A stretch of 64,000 bases of DNA from Cladopsammia gracilis (Eukaryota; Cnidaria; Anthozoa; Scleractinia; Dendrophylliidae), in contig JAJGOT010000441.1 in assembly GCA_022457155.1 (NCBI GenBank), forward strand, positions 570,001 to 634,000, given 5' to 3'. The position numbers were made by a program, and so were the translations under genes. The notes beneath the pieces are model-generated. The model ran no database searches. It saw only the letters and a list, made by a program, of their open reading frames with translations, and was not told where the DNA came from. Below, one piece after another: positions 10,105 to 21,531 of this stretch (positions within the stretch are counted from its first letter, which is position 1; each line of letters opens with the position of its first letter).

Positions 10105-13100
10105 CTAACTGGATGGATGATAACCGTAAGGATAAGTTTTAAAATCCTTAGGATCAATCACACGCTTGTCATACACAAGTTGGTAATGTTTATACTGTGG
10201 GAATGTATACAAGTCAAAGTTTTTCGCGTCCCGCACAATGTGAGATGTGTTGATAACTTGCGTTTGCCTCGGGTCCTTCAGCGGTAATTGAATTTCATCC
10301 AGTACATCGTTCCGCATTACCTCGTAGTTCAGCTGTTTCTTTCCTTCACAGTTCAGACGAAAACCCCGTACTTTGCACTCGACTTTGCCGGCTTGGGTGC
10401 GGTAACCGTAGTTTTTCGGTCCGCCGGAAACAAATTCCACAATATGGTCTCCTTGATCCAATTCGTTGGTAAACTCGCCGAGATAATCGCCCAGCTCGGG
10501 ATCGATTTCGCCCTCGCGCTTGACGTAGATGATCGAATCCGTGTCATAATAGAGTACCCGATCACCCAAGAGTTCCAAAGTCTCGTAGAGACGAAGGCGG
10601 GCCCAACAAGTTGTAAAAGCAGCTACAAAGATGTTGAGGTTGACAGCTTGCGGGATGCTTTCGTCCTGATGTTTGTACTGCACCTCCACCATGCTTTCAT
10701 TAACAACATCGACCAGTGAAATGTCGTGTTTTTCACTGTCGAGAAAAGTGTGAAAGTTGACGGGGTCCACAAACTGCTTGACTTGGGTTTTGTTTAGTCT
10801 CTGACCGAACTTCCCCCACATGGAATTTAGCATCATTTTTGCTAAACTACGAAGTCCTGGATTGTATTCGATCTTTTCGTAGTCCAACGATATTCGTTCG
10901 TGCTCGTAATAGTCCTGAATACTGTTGTCGCTTGGTTTCGTCTTCACCTACCCGGGTAGGCCATCCACTCGCTTCTTGTTTTATTTTGAGCCACGTGTTG
11001 ACATAGTCTTCAAACAGACCTTCGATGCGCTCGGGAAAATGCCACACTTCATAAATGTACACGATTCGGTACCCCATGTCAAGCGCCTTTTCTAATTCCG
11101 GTGTGCACCAAGTACCGAGTAGGGCTCTCTCTTCAGGAAAGTGACTGCACTGACTTGAACGATGCCAACGTGATTTTGCCATTTCATCGTCAACACATTT
11201 ACCGCACAAAGGAAAGGTTAACTTGTCGTTTTGTTTGTGCGGTAAGACGGGGTGATAGAGTTCGCGAGGCGGCTCGATCTTACACTTTACAATACCGAAA
11301 TAGTCTGAAATGTCCGTATGTCCTGGATGTGATAGAAAGGTGGGATGGCCCTTTGGATAGATTTTGTCTTATTGACCCACGGGTACAAGGACGTGAAGTC
11401 AATGTAGTGAATTTGTTCGTCCGGCTTGACCTTATAATACATCGTGGCAGCATTCATACGCCCTCCGAAAAACGCGTCTCGCGGGTTCAGCGCCTCTTCC
11501 AATTCCAACGTATTTACATAGTCGGCTATTTCCAGTCGAGTGGTTTTGAGTTCTTTCCACTCGCATTCCCACATCACTTTAATATTGTAGCCTCAAGTGC
11601 GCAGAAACTGCATCTTTCGCTCAGTGAGTTTGTAGACGTCGTCCATGCAGCGGTTCAATTGTCGCTTGTGCGGCTCGCAACGATTCGGGTAACATTTACG
11701 ACACGCATGGGTGAAACATCCATGAAATTCGTACACTGTGTTTGTGGTAGCGTCATAGCCATCTACGAAATAGCGAGACTCTGGAATTTTGAACTCGCCC
11801 GCGTTGCCTACATGTTGAATTCGGGTTTGATGTAAGGGGTGAGCTCCATCGTTGTAGGCCAATTCCAGTAGATCGTAGGCTTGACGATCCTCCTCAGACA
11901 TGGTCATAACCGCTTGCGATTGAAGGCAATGTTCTTGCCAATAAAGCCATTCTAGCCCTACTTTTGATTGATTCATATTGTTTTTCCACCCCCACAGTGG
12001 TTCAGAGGCGATGCTGTCCGGCACCATGCAATTCATGCGCAGATCTCGACTACAGGCGGAGGCAATGGTCATGTGTTCGAAGGGATTGAAACCTGTTTGC
12101 GCCTCCAATAAACGCTTAAACGTTAAGCACCCCTCTTTCAACAACCGCACGTCGCTCTGGCAATACAGCAACAGTTCTCGTTGAAAGTCAAATTCCACAT
12201 TCTGTTGTCGCTGCCTTTTGTGCCAGTGCTCAAAGGCTTCTCGGTCTTTTGTCATCATCGAATCCGGCAAATAGTAATTCGCTGCTGGCACTTCTCCCAC
12301 ATAGTTTTGGTGCTCTGCTGTGTTAAATAAATGAGGGAAATATCCCTTTCTTAGTTCGGTGATTCCAAATGTTTTTGGAAACGCTGATAACGGCATTTGA
12401 AAAAAACTGAGCGAATCAATGAAGCGTATGTTATTGTGTTTGACTTGTAGTAATTTCGCTCCATTGCGAATCTGGTCAAATCGCCGGTTCTGCTTGCGAT
12501 ATTCTTTCAGAATGTGGTAACCATCATAGCCTTGAAAATTGTGAGCTAAGACATTCAGTGGGCGGCCCTCTTCAGTAAGATCATCAAGCCAAGCAATAAA
12601 TTGTTCCACACAATCTTCTCCTTTGAAATACACCGACCCGTCATCTTCCTCCGTTTCCGCTACGATTAAATTGGCTTCGTGTTTTTTGCATTCCTGCATA
12701 GCTTCCACATCGAAAAAAACCTGAAGCGGTGGTTCATCTTCGATGTCCGTGTCGTCGTCGTCCTCCTCTTCCTCACAGTCGACAGCCGCTGATTCTGTTT
12801 GTCTAGCTCGTTTTCGGGCCTTTTTCCTTTCCTTTCGTTTTCTTTTTTTTAGTTCCTGTGCCTCTTCGTTTGTAGGTGCTTTCTGGATAAAACAACGGTA
12901 GGTTTGAATGTTAACGTACTGTTCACAAGAGGCGCATTGCATGTACCCACAATGATGATGTTTTATATCAAACAAACCCTTTTCGGTCTTGAAACAACTG
13001 CGACACCGTTTGCGATAGCTGCACACAGCCAAGGTCTCTTCGTCCACTTCCTCTCCTTTCACGCTAAACATGCGATGATTCTCTAAGCAGCTCTCTCCAA

Positions 13101-13746
13101 AGAAAAACCGATTACAGCTACCACAATGAAGTTTAGCTGTTTCGCCTGGCGCCCTGTTTTGAAAATCTTCACAGTCTTTTTGGAAGCAAGCGTTGTAGCT
13201 AGCAACTCGATGTTGATGTTCGTCTTTATTGTTGTAGGGTTTGAAACACTCCTCGCACCAGTAACTAGCACCCATAAAACCCGGCATGGATTTAATTACA
13301 TCAAAATGTCCATCCATATACAGCAAAATCAGTTGAGGACAGTCTTCCCTCTCTTTGGTAATGTTACAGGGGCTAAAACCACGGTCAGCGTCTACAATAA
13401 TAATTTGGTAGCCCCCTAAAGTCTGCGTGTTGGCAAATTTCACTAGTTCGGGATAGCCGCACGGTCCAATTGGTACTCCTGCTTCCGAATGCAATTTACC
13501 CGCTTCTTTTTCTTGTATGTGTAAACCCCGCCTGAAACGCTCAAATTTAGGGTGTTTATCGGCGTGGGCTTTGGCTGTGACTAGTGCTCTCGCACAGCAG
13601 ATTTCATCCTTGTTTTTAACGGTAATCACTGTTTGTTTAATTTTACGAAACACATCAGGATGTCGGTGTCCAGGTTTAACCTTGTGTTTTCTACCAGATC
13701 CGCGCGGGGGTGCTTGCACATGGCACAGAAGACCGAGAGGAGCCAA
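10105..13746 (-). pseudogene. Protein-primed DNA polymerase B of Polinton A (broken)
   Basis: A family B polymerase of about 1,200 residues reads on the minus strand. The N-terminal half is Cys/His-rich (13,300-12,900), followed by a basic KKRKRKERKKARKR tract and an acidic run. Exonuclease motifs are FFDVEAM, AHNFQGYD and YCQSDV; polymerase motifs are DFTSLYP (A), MLNSMWGKFGQR (B) and YYDTDSI (C). The catalytic acidic residues are therefore all present. The frame is broken by an in-frame TGA at 11593-11595, a shift near 11,360 and another near 10,920. The 5' end is uncertain: no ATG precedes 13,746 in frame, and the upstream part lies in a duplicated segment shared with the acidic gene on the other strand. 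In Polintons this enzyme copies the element from a protein primer. Confidence 0.9.
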
Positions 13747-14095
13747 TGCGGGTTTTTGGTAAGAATCTCTTTGAAATGAATCATTATCATAAAAAGAAGC
13801 TTGATTGAGGTTCTTTTTCGACCTTGTTTTTAAGATAGAAAACTAGCCTTTTGCATTTTATATATATATATATATTTATTTATTTTTATATATATATATT
13901 TTTTTTGCAGATGACGATGAAGAAATTGAAGATGATGATACAGACGACGAAATCTCAGAAAACCGAGAGGAGCCAGAATGGGAGTTTGGTAAGAATCTCT
14001 TTGAAGTGTATTTTTATAATAAAAAAGAAACTTGATTGAGGTTCTTTCTCGACCTTGTTTTTAAGAAAGAAAACTAACCTTTTACATTTTTATTT
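13721..14095 (+). repeat. Direct duplication of exon end plus intron (~135 bp)
   Basis: 13,721-13,862 and 13,962-14,095 are near-identical: ACCGAGAGGAGCCA, GGTAAGAATCTCTTTGAA, TTGATTGAGGTTCTTT and a closing AAAACTA..CCTTTT. The first copy overlaps the start of the polymerase reading frame on the minus strand, so the duplication may have replaced the original polymerase 5' end. Confidence 0.75.
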
Positions 14096-14319
14096 ACGCA
14101 GATGATGATGAAACGGACGACGAGGCTGATATTGATGAAATGTACGACGAGGTTGATATTGATGAAACGGACGACGAGGTCGACATTGATGAAGACGAGG
14201 TTGACAACAGGCCACAAGTTCCAACCCCGAGAGAGATACGAAATATGAGCGAGGAAGATGCAATGATGCATTTACGGCGTCTACTGCCAGAAAATAGACT
14301 GGCCGAGCAATTAGAAACA
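13911..14319 (+). CDS. Acidic spliced gene fragment inside Polinton A
   Basis: Two plus-strand exons have clear borders: 13,911-13,988 (acceptor TTTTTTTGCAG, donor GTAAGA) and 14,102-14,319 (acceptor TTTACGCAG, donor GTAAGT). The first exon is in phase 1 on both sides and joins the second without breaking the frame. Both encode almost purely acidic peptides (DDEEIEDDDTDDEI; repeated DIDET/EVDIDE), ending in a less biased stretch (EEDAMMHLRRLLPENRLAEQ). A copy of the end of such an exon lies at 13,721-13,766. The start exon is not found. A continuation at 14,474-14,749 or 14,809 onward is possible, since both follow an acceptor-like TAG and stay open. The function is unknown; spliced genes are unusual in a Polinton, so this may be captured host sequence. 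Confidence 0.45.
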
Positions 14320-15420
14320 GTAAGTCAGCCTTTTTATTTGTACTGCAACCAGTAAGCGTTCATTTTCGCTGTCTTTTCTTACTACCAAGTTTCACTGAAC
14401 GTATTATTCCTGTTCATTCATTGAACCTTCGCTGTATTTTAAATATATTTTATTGTTGTTGTTCAATCTCTAGTTTGATGCAATCAATTTACTTTGGGCG
14501 GCAGAGGTTATCCGAAGAGTGTCCTCTTCGTCATCGAGAATTTATTTTTACGTGCAATGTTCTTCGCCACATTATGATTTATTTGAATCCTTATTTTGTT
14601 TACATTCGGTTTTTAGTTTTAATATTTATGAATACAGATGCGTACAAGACCGCAGTTTTATTTTTTCTATAAAAATCTTAAATAACACCTTTTCCTTTAT
14701 TCATTATTCCTTTTCTTATCATCCCGATGACGGTTTCATATCAATTTAGTTACGTTTCACCCTTAGTTTGACTTATCCCTCTGTTTCTCTTTGTTTTTTT
14801 TCTTTAGTTTGATCCGAGGACGGTTTTAAAGCTGAGTTGTCAGCTAATCAATTTTCGGAACACCTTCCCAGCCAATTATAATTATAATTTCTGTTTTTGC
14901 TCATATATGATACACGAATTTGCTTACGCGAATCAGCTAGTAGAATTTTTTATACATAGCCGTTACTCTTTAGAGTATTGTCAAAATGCTATTTTTACTA
15001 CCTTTTTCTGTTCTTAAATTTTTTTCTTTAAATTTAAAGTTCTTAGCCATGTTATCGCTTTATAAAACATTGTATTAGCTTTTTATAGCTTTCACTTTAT
15101 AAAGTATTGTAAATAGTATAGCTTTCGTTTGATAATTGTAAATAGCTCTTTTTTTCTAGGTTTCACTTTTCAAATTGTAAAAAACATATTGCAAATAAAG
15201 AATCCTTTTTTCGTAGAATCAAATGTTTATGTTTATGAGTGGGGGTATTATAATCTTATTGGTTTTTTTTCCCATATTTTATTCGTTTATGCATATCGTT
15301 AAGGTACTGACGTTTCATGCGTAAGAACTCAATTAATTAAAAACTTGAAAGCAATTACAAAGCGTGACAACTTGTAAATTGGAAAATGATTTTTATTCTT
15401 TATGCGTGAATAAAACAGTT
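14320..15420. other. AT-rich stretch downstream of the acidic gene
   Basis: Contains open AT-rich reading (14,474-14,749) that might be a further exon, then sequence without coding character. An AATAAAGAATCC near 15,195 could serve as a poly(A) signal. Confidence 0.35.
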
Positions 15421-15442
15421 TTACATGACTTCTTCTTCGTTT

Positions 15443-15627
15443 AGTAGTAATATACTACACTCTGAGGCAATTGCCTCAGAGAATGTAGTACATCACTACT
15501 TTCTATCTGCTGGATTAAAAAATATAGAAAAATCAAATGAAACTATATGTTAATAAAAACAAAATGGTGCGTTTATTCCATTGCGTGATTTCCTTTGCGT
15601 TTATTCCATTGCGTGATTCCACATAAT
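15443..15627 (+). repeat. Left TIR of Polinton B with terminal hairpin
   Basis: Nearly identical to 25,256-25,439 inverted. The first ~58 bp are themselves an imperfect palindrome centred on CTCTGAGGCAATTGCCTCAG, so each end can fold into a hairpin. Further in lie two copies of GCGTTTATTCCATTGCGTGA. Confidence 0.9.
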
Positions 15628-15649
15628 AGAATCCTTTGCGTGACACAAT

Positions 15650-16195
15650 TCTCGGAAAAACAGGGGAAGCCCCCTATGAAATGAGTCATCGCTATAGCTA
15701 TTGTTTCAGATCACGAGAGAAAATATTTTCAACATATCATGGGGTTTGATTTAACTTTACAAGATCGCTCAACTTTGCCAGGCCTGTTCTAAACTCAATA
15801 AAACGCTGTTTATCTATCAGTGATATCAAAGGTGTGTGAAATATTATGCCTTCCACTTCAGTTTCCCACGCGTGGGAATATTTATTGTCTCATCACCTTT
15901 TATGACAGCTTCCATGATTAGCATTTGGATTAAAAATAACATCTATGCAATGGAACAAAGATAGTTTCCCACGCGTGGGAATGTTTATTGTCTCATCACC
16001 TTTTATGACAACCATCAAAGAGTTAGCATTTGGATTAAAAATAACATCTACGCAATGGAACAAAGATAGTTTCCCACGCGTGGGAATCTTTATTGTAAGG
16101 AAATAAGTCATCAGATTGTAAACAGGATGGAGTCATCGGTGTGTGACATTCTCGGAAAAAACAGGGGAAGCCCCCTATGAAATGAAGTCATCCAA
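15650..16195 (+). repeat. Direct repeat pair AACAGGGGAAGCCCCCTATG
   Basis: TTCTCGGAAAAA followed by ACAGGGGAAGCCCCCTATGA occurs at about 15,650-15,682 and again at about 16,148-16,182, bracketing the tandem ACGCGT palindromes. GGGGAAGCCCC is itself a short hairpin. Confidence 0.75.
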
Positions 16196-16240
16196 TGCTA
16201 TTGTTTTCTTATCTTAAAATTCGTTTCCCACGCGTGGGAA
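15862..16240. repeat. Four copies of palindrome TTTCCCACGCGTGGGAA
   Basis: Exact copies lie at 15,862, 15,965, 16,070 and 16,224. The first three head a tandem repeat of about 103-105 bp that also contains TTTATTGTCTCATCACCTTT and GCATTTGGATTAAAAATAAC. The core ACGCGT resembles the MluI cell-cycle box. They sit between the left TIR and the 3' end of the polymerase gene, where an origin or protein-binding array is conceivable. Confidence 0.85.
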
Positions 16241-16363
16241 ACAGGAAGTTGATTTTACCAACCTTTATTCAACCATCAGAGTGGGGTTTTAATATCCATA
16301 ATGATATGTTTCGATACAGTTTTCAGATATGTGTTTTATTGCGCGCTTGTCATATCCAAAACT

Positions 16364-19345
16364 TTATACCTTTTCTTCATATTTGTTTACGATTTGTTTG
16401 TTTTGTCTGGTTATTTTCTTTTCATTTACCAACGTGAGGTCTTTGATTTCGTTTTTTACCATTTTAATCATATTGGTGTGATTTAGTATTTCGGAATTTT
16501 CGTGGTTAAGTCTGAAACCTTTGATAACACATTTCTGTTTATTACTTCCATATATGAAACTATAATTTTTTGGACAACCTGATACAAAAGTGTCTTTTAT
16601 AATTTCACCATCTAATTCATCTGTGAGATCACCTAACATATCTCCTGTTTCTACTTTCTTACTCTTTGGAGATTCAATGTACACAATACTATCTGTGTCA
16701 AAATATAATACTTGTTTACCTAAATAATCTAGTTTTTCATACAACATTAGCCGTGCACTGCTGGTTGTAAAACATGCTACAAAGATGTTAGTATTATATG
16801 AATTGTCAACGAACTGATCTTTATACGTATAAGCCATTTGTACCATTTCATTGTTTATGAAATTCATATTTAAATTATCAATGGTATCATCAAGTACTAT
16901 TTGATAAAATTCATTAATATCAGTTACGTATTTACATTGATTCATATTATTTCGTTGACCAAATTTACTCCATAAACTGTTTAGACACATTTTAGCAATA
17001 GCTCGTAAACCTGCATTTTCATTTAATTCACCTAATTCAATATCTAATTTTTTTTGGACATTATTTCTGAAAATCATTTCTTCTTTTTCATTTTTGAAAT
17101 TATATTTTGTTGATTCAAGTTTAAGCTTCATGAATTTTTTGATATATCCTTTAAATAAATCATTGCTTGACTTTTCAAAATGCCAAACCTCGTATATTTT
17201 TATGATTGTATAACCTTTTTCAATGGATTTATTTACTTCATCTGTTGTCCATGTACCTATAAATGATCGCTCATTTTCACTATGCTGACATTTGTCTTGT
17301 TGTTTTGTTTTTGCACATATACACAGAGGAAACATTAACTTTTCTGATTTTTCACATTTTATTTTCTGAGGTAAAACTGGATGGTATAAATTTCGTGGTG
17401 GTAAAATTTTGCATTTTATGAAACCATACCATTTTACGTCGTATTTTTCTGGTGATATTATTTTTTTAGGATGACCTATGGGATATTTTTTGTAGAACTG
17501 AATTGTAGGATAAAGAGAACAAAAATCAATATATTTTCCACATTCACCTTCTTTGAATTTATACAATAATTTGGTAGCATTTGTTCGTCCACCATAAAAA
17601 GCATCTCTAGGGTTTAACGGTTCGACCACTTCTCGATTCCATTCAACTTTATAATATTTCTGAAAATTTTTATCGTTTTTTAATTTGCATTCCCACATTT
17701 CAATAAGATTGTAACCAGCAGCTATTATTTTGTTATTTTTATCTTGGGTTTTATTATACAAAGTACCCATGTCGCTTTGATTCTTGTTATTGATAACAGC
17801 AGGTTTGTAACAATCTGGGCATCCATGCCAGAAACAACCTTGAAATTCATAAACAGTATTTGTAGATTCGCAAAAACCATCTACTTTTATTTTGTTATTG
17901 ATACATTTGATAGCTTTTTCACCGCCTTCTAAGGCATGTTGAATTTTAATATTATTTTTCTTGCTGATATAATCCAGCCATGCAATACTAACTGTACTGT
18001 GGTTTTCTGTTTGAACAACATTATCAACTACAGCTATGATATTTTTTGGCATGTAATTTCCTCTATAAATAGCCATACAAACACCCGCTATTGTGATGTA
18101 TTTTAGTGGATCAATATTTTCTTGGTTCATGAAATCTTGTCTGAATTTTAACATACATCTTCTTAATATATCAACATCTGACCTACAGTATTCAATTATT
18201 TCTTTTTTGAAATCGAAAACAATTTTCATTAACACGGTTATCATACCATTGTAAAAATTTCTCTCTATCTTGTGTTTTCATTTGGTTATATCCATAATGT
18301 TTTTTAGATGGCATCTCTCCTATATAGTTTTGATTACAATTTTTGTTGAAATAATGTGGAAAATATCCTTTTTTCAACTCGATTAAATCAAATGTTTTAG
18401 GGAAAGAGGACAAAGGTTGTTGAATAAAATTTAGGCTGTCGATTATTTTTATTCTTAATTTTGGAATTTCCATCATCATTATTTTTGCACCATTGTAAAT
18501 ACAATAAGGTTTGAAACCATTATCTATACACCATTTAAGAATAAAATGGCTATCTAATCTTTTTGAATTATGAGCCACAAATGTGTAACCTTTATATTTT
18601 TCATTGAGAATTCCATTACAAAAACTATTAATATCATTGAAGATTGATTCATTACCATTGAAATCATTACAGATAGCCAAATTGACTACATGTGTTCCAG
18701 TGTTTTGTGTACATTCGAAATCAAAAAATGAATATTTTTCATTATATGTTCTACATGGATAACAATAATCTTTTTTTAGTATGGATTTATTTAATCTGCA
18801 AGGATTTTTAGTGTCTTTGATACAATTACCTCCTTTACATTTTATCTTCATAAAACATTTATGCTTACTTTCACAATATTTGTTACAGTTATTACACATT
18901 TTATATCCACATTTGTGCATTTTTATATATGGTTTCAGTATTATTTGGTTGCATTTTGAACATTTTGCTACACTGTTACATACTGAATCATTGTCATCTT
19001 ATTTAGAACGATTACTTGTATGATTTTTAAAACAAACATCACCATGCAAAACACGATTGCAGTGTTTACAGGTGACGTCTTTTCCATCACATTTATTTCC
19101 ATCTGGAAAATATTTAAAACAAGATAGGCATTTTTGAGGGCATTTGTGTTTGTCACGTCTTGTATAAGCTTTTTTACAACTATGACAGTAATAAGCTACA
19201 TCTAAAAAAGCTGTCATTGATTTTATAACATCAAAATGATTTCGTGTTTTGTATAAATAGATTTTGTCTGTTTTTCCTTTGTTGGCTGTGTATATGATTT
19301 CATTGAAGTGTTCTGAATGGATGATATTAATTTTTATTGTTTTTT
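16364..19345 (-). pseudogene. Protein-primed DNA polymerase B of Polinton B (broken)
   Basis: The minus strand encodes a family B polymerase of about 950 residues from near 19,345 to 16,364. A Cys-rich N-terminal region (CPQKCLSCFKYFP, CKHCNRVLHGDVC) precedes exonuclease motifs FFDFECTQ, AHNSKRLDSHF and YCRSDVDIL. Polymerase motifs are DFCSLYP (A), MCLNSLWSKFGQR (B, with Ser where Gly is usual) and YFDTDSI (C). An in-frame TAA lies near 19,000 and a frame change occurs at the T6 run 18,203-18,208. Otherwise the frame is open for more than 600 residues. A tandem TTTTTTTATTGTTTATGAAA at 19,340-19,380 separates it from the proline-rich ORF upstream, which may be its N-terminal extension. It would copy the element from a protein primer. 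Confidence 0.9.
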
Positions 19346-19350
19346 ATTGT

Positions 19351-19812
19351 TTATGAAATTTTTTTATTGTTTATGAAATTTTTGCGTACAGAAATTTTGA
19401 ATTCATTAGTATAAGCGTTGAATTTTTTATTAGCTGTATTTCTGATTTCGGTTATTTTGAATAGAGGTTGGTCATTGGATGATGAATCAAAAATAGTGTC
19501 ATCGAAATTGAATTCATTTGAGACCTTACTTCTTGGTGCTGGAATTGGTTTTTCCAACATTTGTTTTTTAGTTCTTGGTGCTGGAATTGGTTTGTAATTA
19601 TCTCTGAACTCAATAGGTGGTAAAATAATATTGTCTTCGTATTCCGTAACCATCTGTTTAACAGATTTTCTTGGTGTAGGCACTGGTCTCCTACGTTGTT
19701 TTTCTTCATCCCCTATTATAATTTTAGGAGCTGGTTTAGCATTCTGTTTCATTAACAGTTTAATTAGTTCTGACTTCTTAAGTTTCAAAAGTTGGGATTT
19801 TTCAAAATTCAT
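19351..19812 (-). CDS. Proline/arginine motif protein, possible polymerase N-terminus
   Basis: A 153-residue ORF with three PxPxPR motifs (PVPTPRKS, PIPAPRTKKQ, PIPAPRSK) and a Lys-rich start (LKLKKSELIKLL). Its C-terminal part (FNAYTNEFKI) resembles the region that, in polymerase ORFs of other invertebrate Polintons, follows PIPxPR repeats; that recollection is unverified. It ends at a duplicated AT-rich 20-mer, just before polymerase reading begins in the same direction, so it may be the detached N-terminal part of the polymerase. PxPxPR peptides can bind SH3-like domains. Confidence 0.5.
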   Translation of the reverse strand: MNFEKSQLLKLKKSELIKLLMKQNAKPAPKIIIGDEEKQRRRPVPTPRKSVKQMVTEYEDNIILPPIEFRDNYKPIPAPRTKKQMLEKPIPAPRSKVSNEFNFDDTIFDSSSNDQPLFKITEIRNTANKKFNAYTNEFKISVRKNFINNKKIS

Positions 19813-19949
19813 TCTATATATATATAACTATATATAATATTTCTTTAAGTCATTTTCATAGTGCGTTTATTTTTGGAATCATTTTGGAAATAATTTGAGA
19901 TAATCATATATGATTGGTCATATGATTATCTTTTTATGATATTCTTGTG

Positions 19950-20162
19950 TTATTCGTTGTTGTATTTTTGTGAATTCAATTGATGAATTCTAGTTTTATT
20001 GTGTTTATATTTACTTGCAGGATGGAAATATTTATTGCATTCAATACAATGATATTTATTCTCTGGGTTGTCATTATACTTCTTACAATAAACACGTCCC
20101 ATAATACGTTTTTCTTCATCAGGTATATACTTTTTAGGTCTTCCCCTTGATTGTTTTTCCAT
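19950..20162 (-). CDS. Small AT-hook plus C2H2 finger protein
   Basis: A 70-residue protein in Polinton B. It starts with an AT-hook-like RGRPKKY and ends with a C2H2 finger (YHCIECNKYFHPASKYKHNKTRIH pattern: C-x2-C, then H-x4-H). Both modules bind DNA, so a transcription or packaging role is plausible. It lies between the polymerase block and a coiled-coil ORF, all on the minus strand. A run of TATA-like sequence just upstream (about 20,163-20,180) could be its promoter. It appears intact. Confidence 0.6.
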   Translation of the reverse strand: MEKQSRGRPKKYIPDEEKRIMGRVYCKKYNDNPENKYHCIECNKYFHPASKYKHNKTRIHQLNSQKYNNE

Positions 20163-20229
20163 TACTATATAGTATGATTATTTTTTTAAGTCATTTTAGT
20201 GCGTTTAAATAATTTATAGTATTTTTAAT

Positions 20230-20538
20230 TTATACCCATATTTCAGTTTTTAATTCAGCTATATTATCAACTTTGGTTTGTTTCAACACATTACATTCAT
20301 CATCATATCTATTGTTTTCTATCTCATTGCAGATAATATTCAATAACTGTTTCAATGTTATATCTTCATCAATTTCATGTATTTTTTTATGATAAAGTTT
20401 CAATAATTTCTTTTAATATTGTAACAGATCCAATCTACGCTCATTATCATATATTTTATCATGAAGATTGTCTATTTCATCTTCACATTCCTGAATTTGA
20501 AAATTTATTTTTTTGATATATTTCTCAATGCCACTCAT
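20230..20538 (-). pseudogene. Small coiled-coil ORF with internal stop
   Basis: A 102-codon frame begins with ATG at 20,538 and is interrupted by an in-frame TAA at 20,413-20,415. Before the stop the sequence is a heptad-like coil (KINFQIQECEDEIDNLHDKI); after it the frame continues with KIHEIDEDITLKQLL. No function is recognised. Without the stop it would fill the gap between the integrase and the AT-hook gene. Confidence 0.5.
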
Positions 20539-20552
20539 GATATATATAAACA

Positions 20553-21531
20553 TTATATATTTTTTACATCTTTTAACGGTATCCATGAATTAAATTCTTT
20601 TGGATAACCTGACCATGATACCAAAGCTTGTTTTTTCTTATAGTCTCTTTTGATAACCTTATCTATACGAAAAACATCTTGTTTAGCTTTTAATAACTCC
20701 TGTTGATAGAAAGATCCTTCTATTGATTCATTATTAAGATCCTTTAACTTATATGTAATAGGGTTTGTGTATTGGATTTTATCAACTGTAAATACCTCTT
20801 CAGTCCAATTACTTGTATATCCTTTATCAAATACCTTTCTTTTATACTTTGAAATTCTAACCTTATCACCAACTTTGAATTTTACTTTTGATGATGATGG
20901 TTCCATATCATATAGATTGAAATAAACAGTTCCTTCATTATTCTTTTTACTAGCTTCAATAGGTTTCATTTTAATACTTGAATGCTTTGTACTGTTGTAT
21001 TCATTTAATAGTTTTGGTAACATGTCTAAATATTGTGTTGTATTTTGAGCTGTAAATTGTTTCCACATTTTAGATTTTAATGTTCTGTTAAATCTCTCAA
21101 TAACAACAGCTTTACCTTCATTGAAAGTAGAATACATCAATATTATTTTTCTTTAACCAGTGTTTGAAAGTTTTATTATAGAATTCAGATCCTTGGTCTA
21201 CCCAAATAAATTTAGGTTTCCGTTTTGATTTTTTAATAACATCATCAAATGATTCAGTGATTGTATCACCTGTTTTATTTTTAATAGGAATGCTCCAAGC
21301 AAATTTCGAAAACACATCAATGATATTTAATAAATATCTATATCCTTTATTCCATTTTGAAAACTTCTGCATTTCTACAAGGTCAGCGCTCCAAATATCA
21401 TCTATTCCATTAACAATAACTCTTCTTGTTTTAAATTTTCGTTTGATTGGCTTATGTAATTCATCGGCTAATTGTTGAGCCCAATCATTTTTACTCAACG
21501 CCGCTTCCCGTTTTTTGACTTCCTTTTTTGT
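20553..21531 (-). pseudogene. Chromodomain integrase of Polinton B (frameshifted)
   Basis: A retroviral-type integrase core reads in two overlapping frames joined near 21,130. The catalytic triad is visible: Asp in WSADLVEM, Asp in WVDQGSEFYN and Glu in VIERFNRT. Residues after the core (VKFKVGDKVRISKYK) match the SH3-like region, and the C-terminus (VFRIDKVIKRDYKKK...SWIPLKDV) is a chromodomain. The frame is open upstream to a TAA at 21,532, without an ATG, and overlaps the end of the phospholipase gene, so the N-terminal zinc-binding part looks lost. Such integrases insert Polintons and make the 6-bp duplication. Confidence 0.85.

Noticed and set aside
10288..10719. 143-residue plus-strand ORF
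   Set aside because: Shadow of the polymerase motif B and C region on the minus strand.
11101..11835. 244-residue plus-strand ORF
   Set aside because: It is antisense to the polymerase B of Polinton A, whose motifs and codon pattern are on the minus strand.
15893..16111. 72-residue minus-strand ORF with internal repeats
   Set aside because: It is generated by the 103-bp tandem repeat; the repeated peptide simply mirrors the DNA repeat.
18195..18245. Programmed frameshift in the polymerase of Polinton B
   Set aside because: The shift is at a T6/A6 run, but an internal stop near 19,000 in the same gene favours decay or sequence error.
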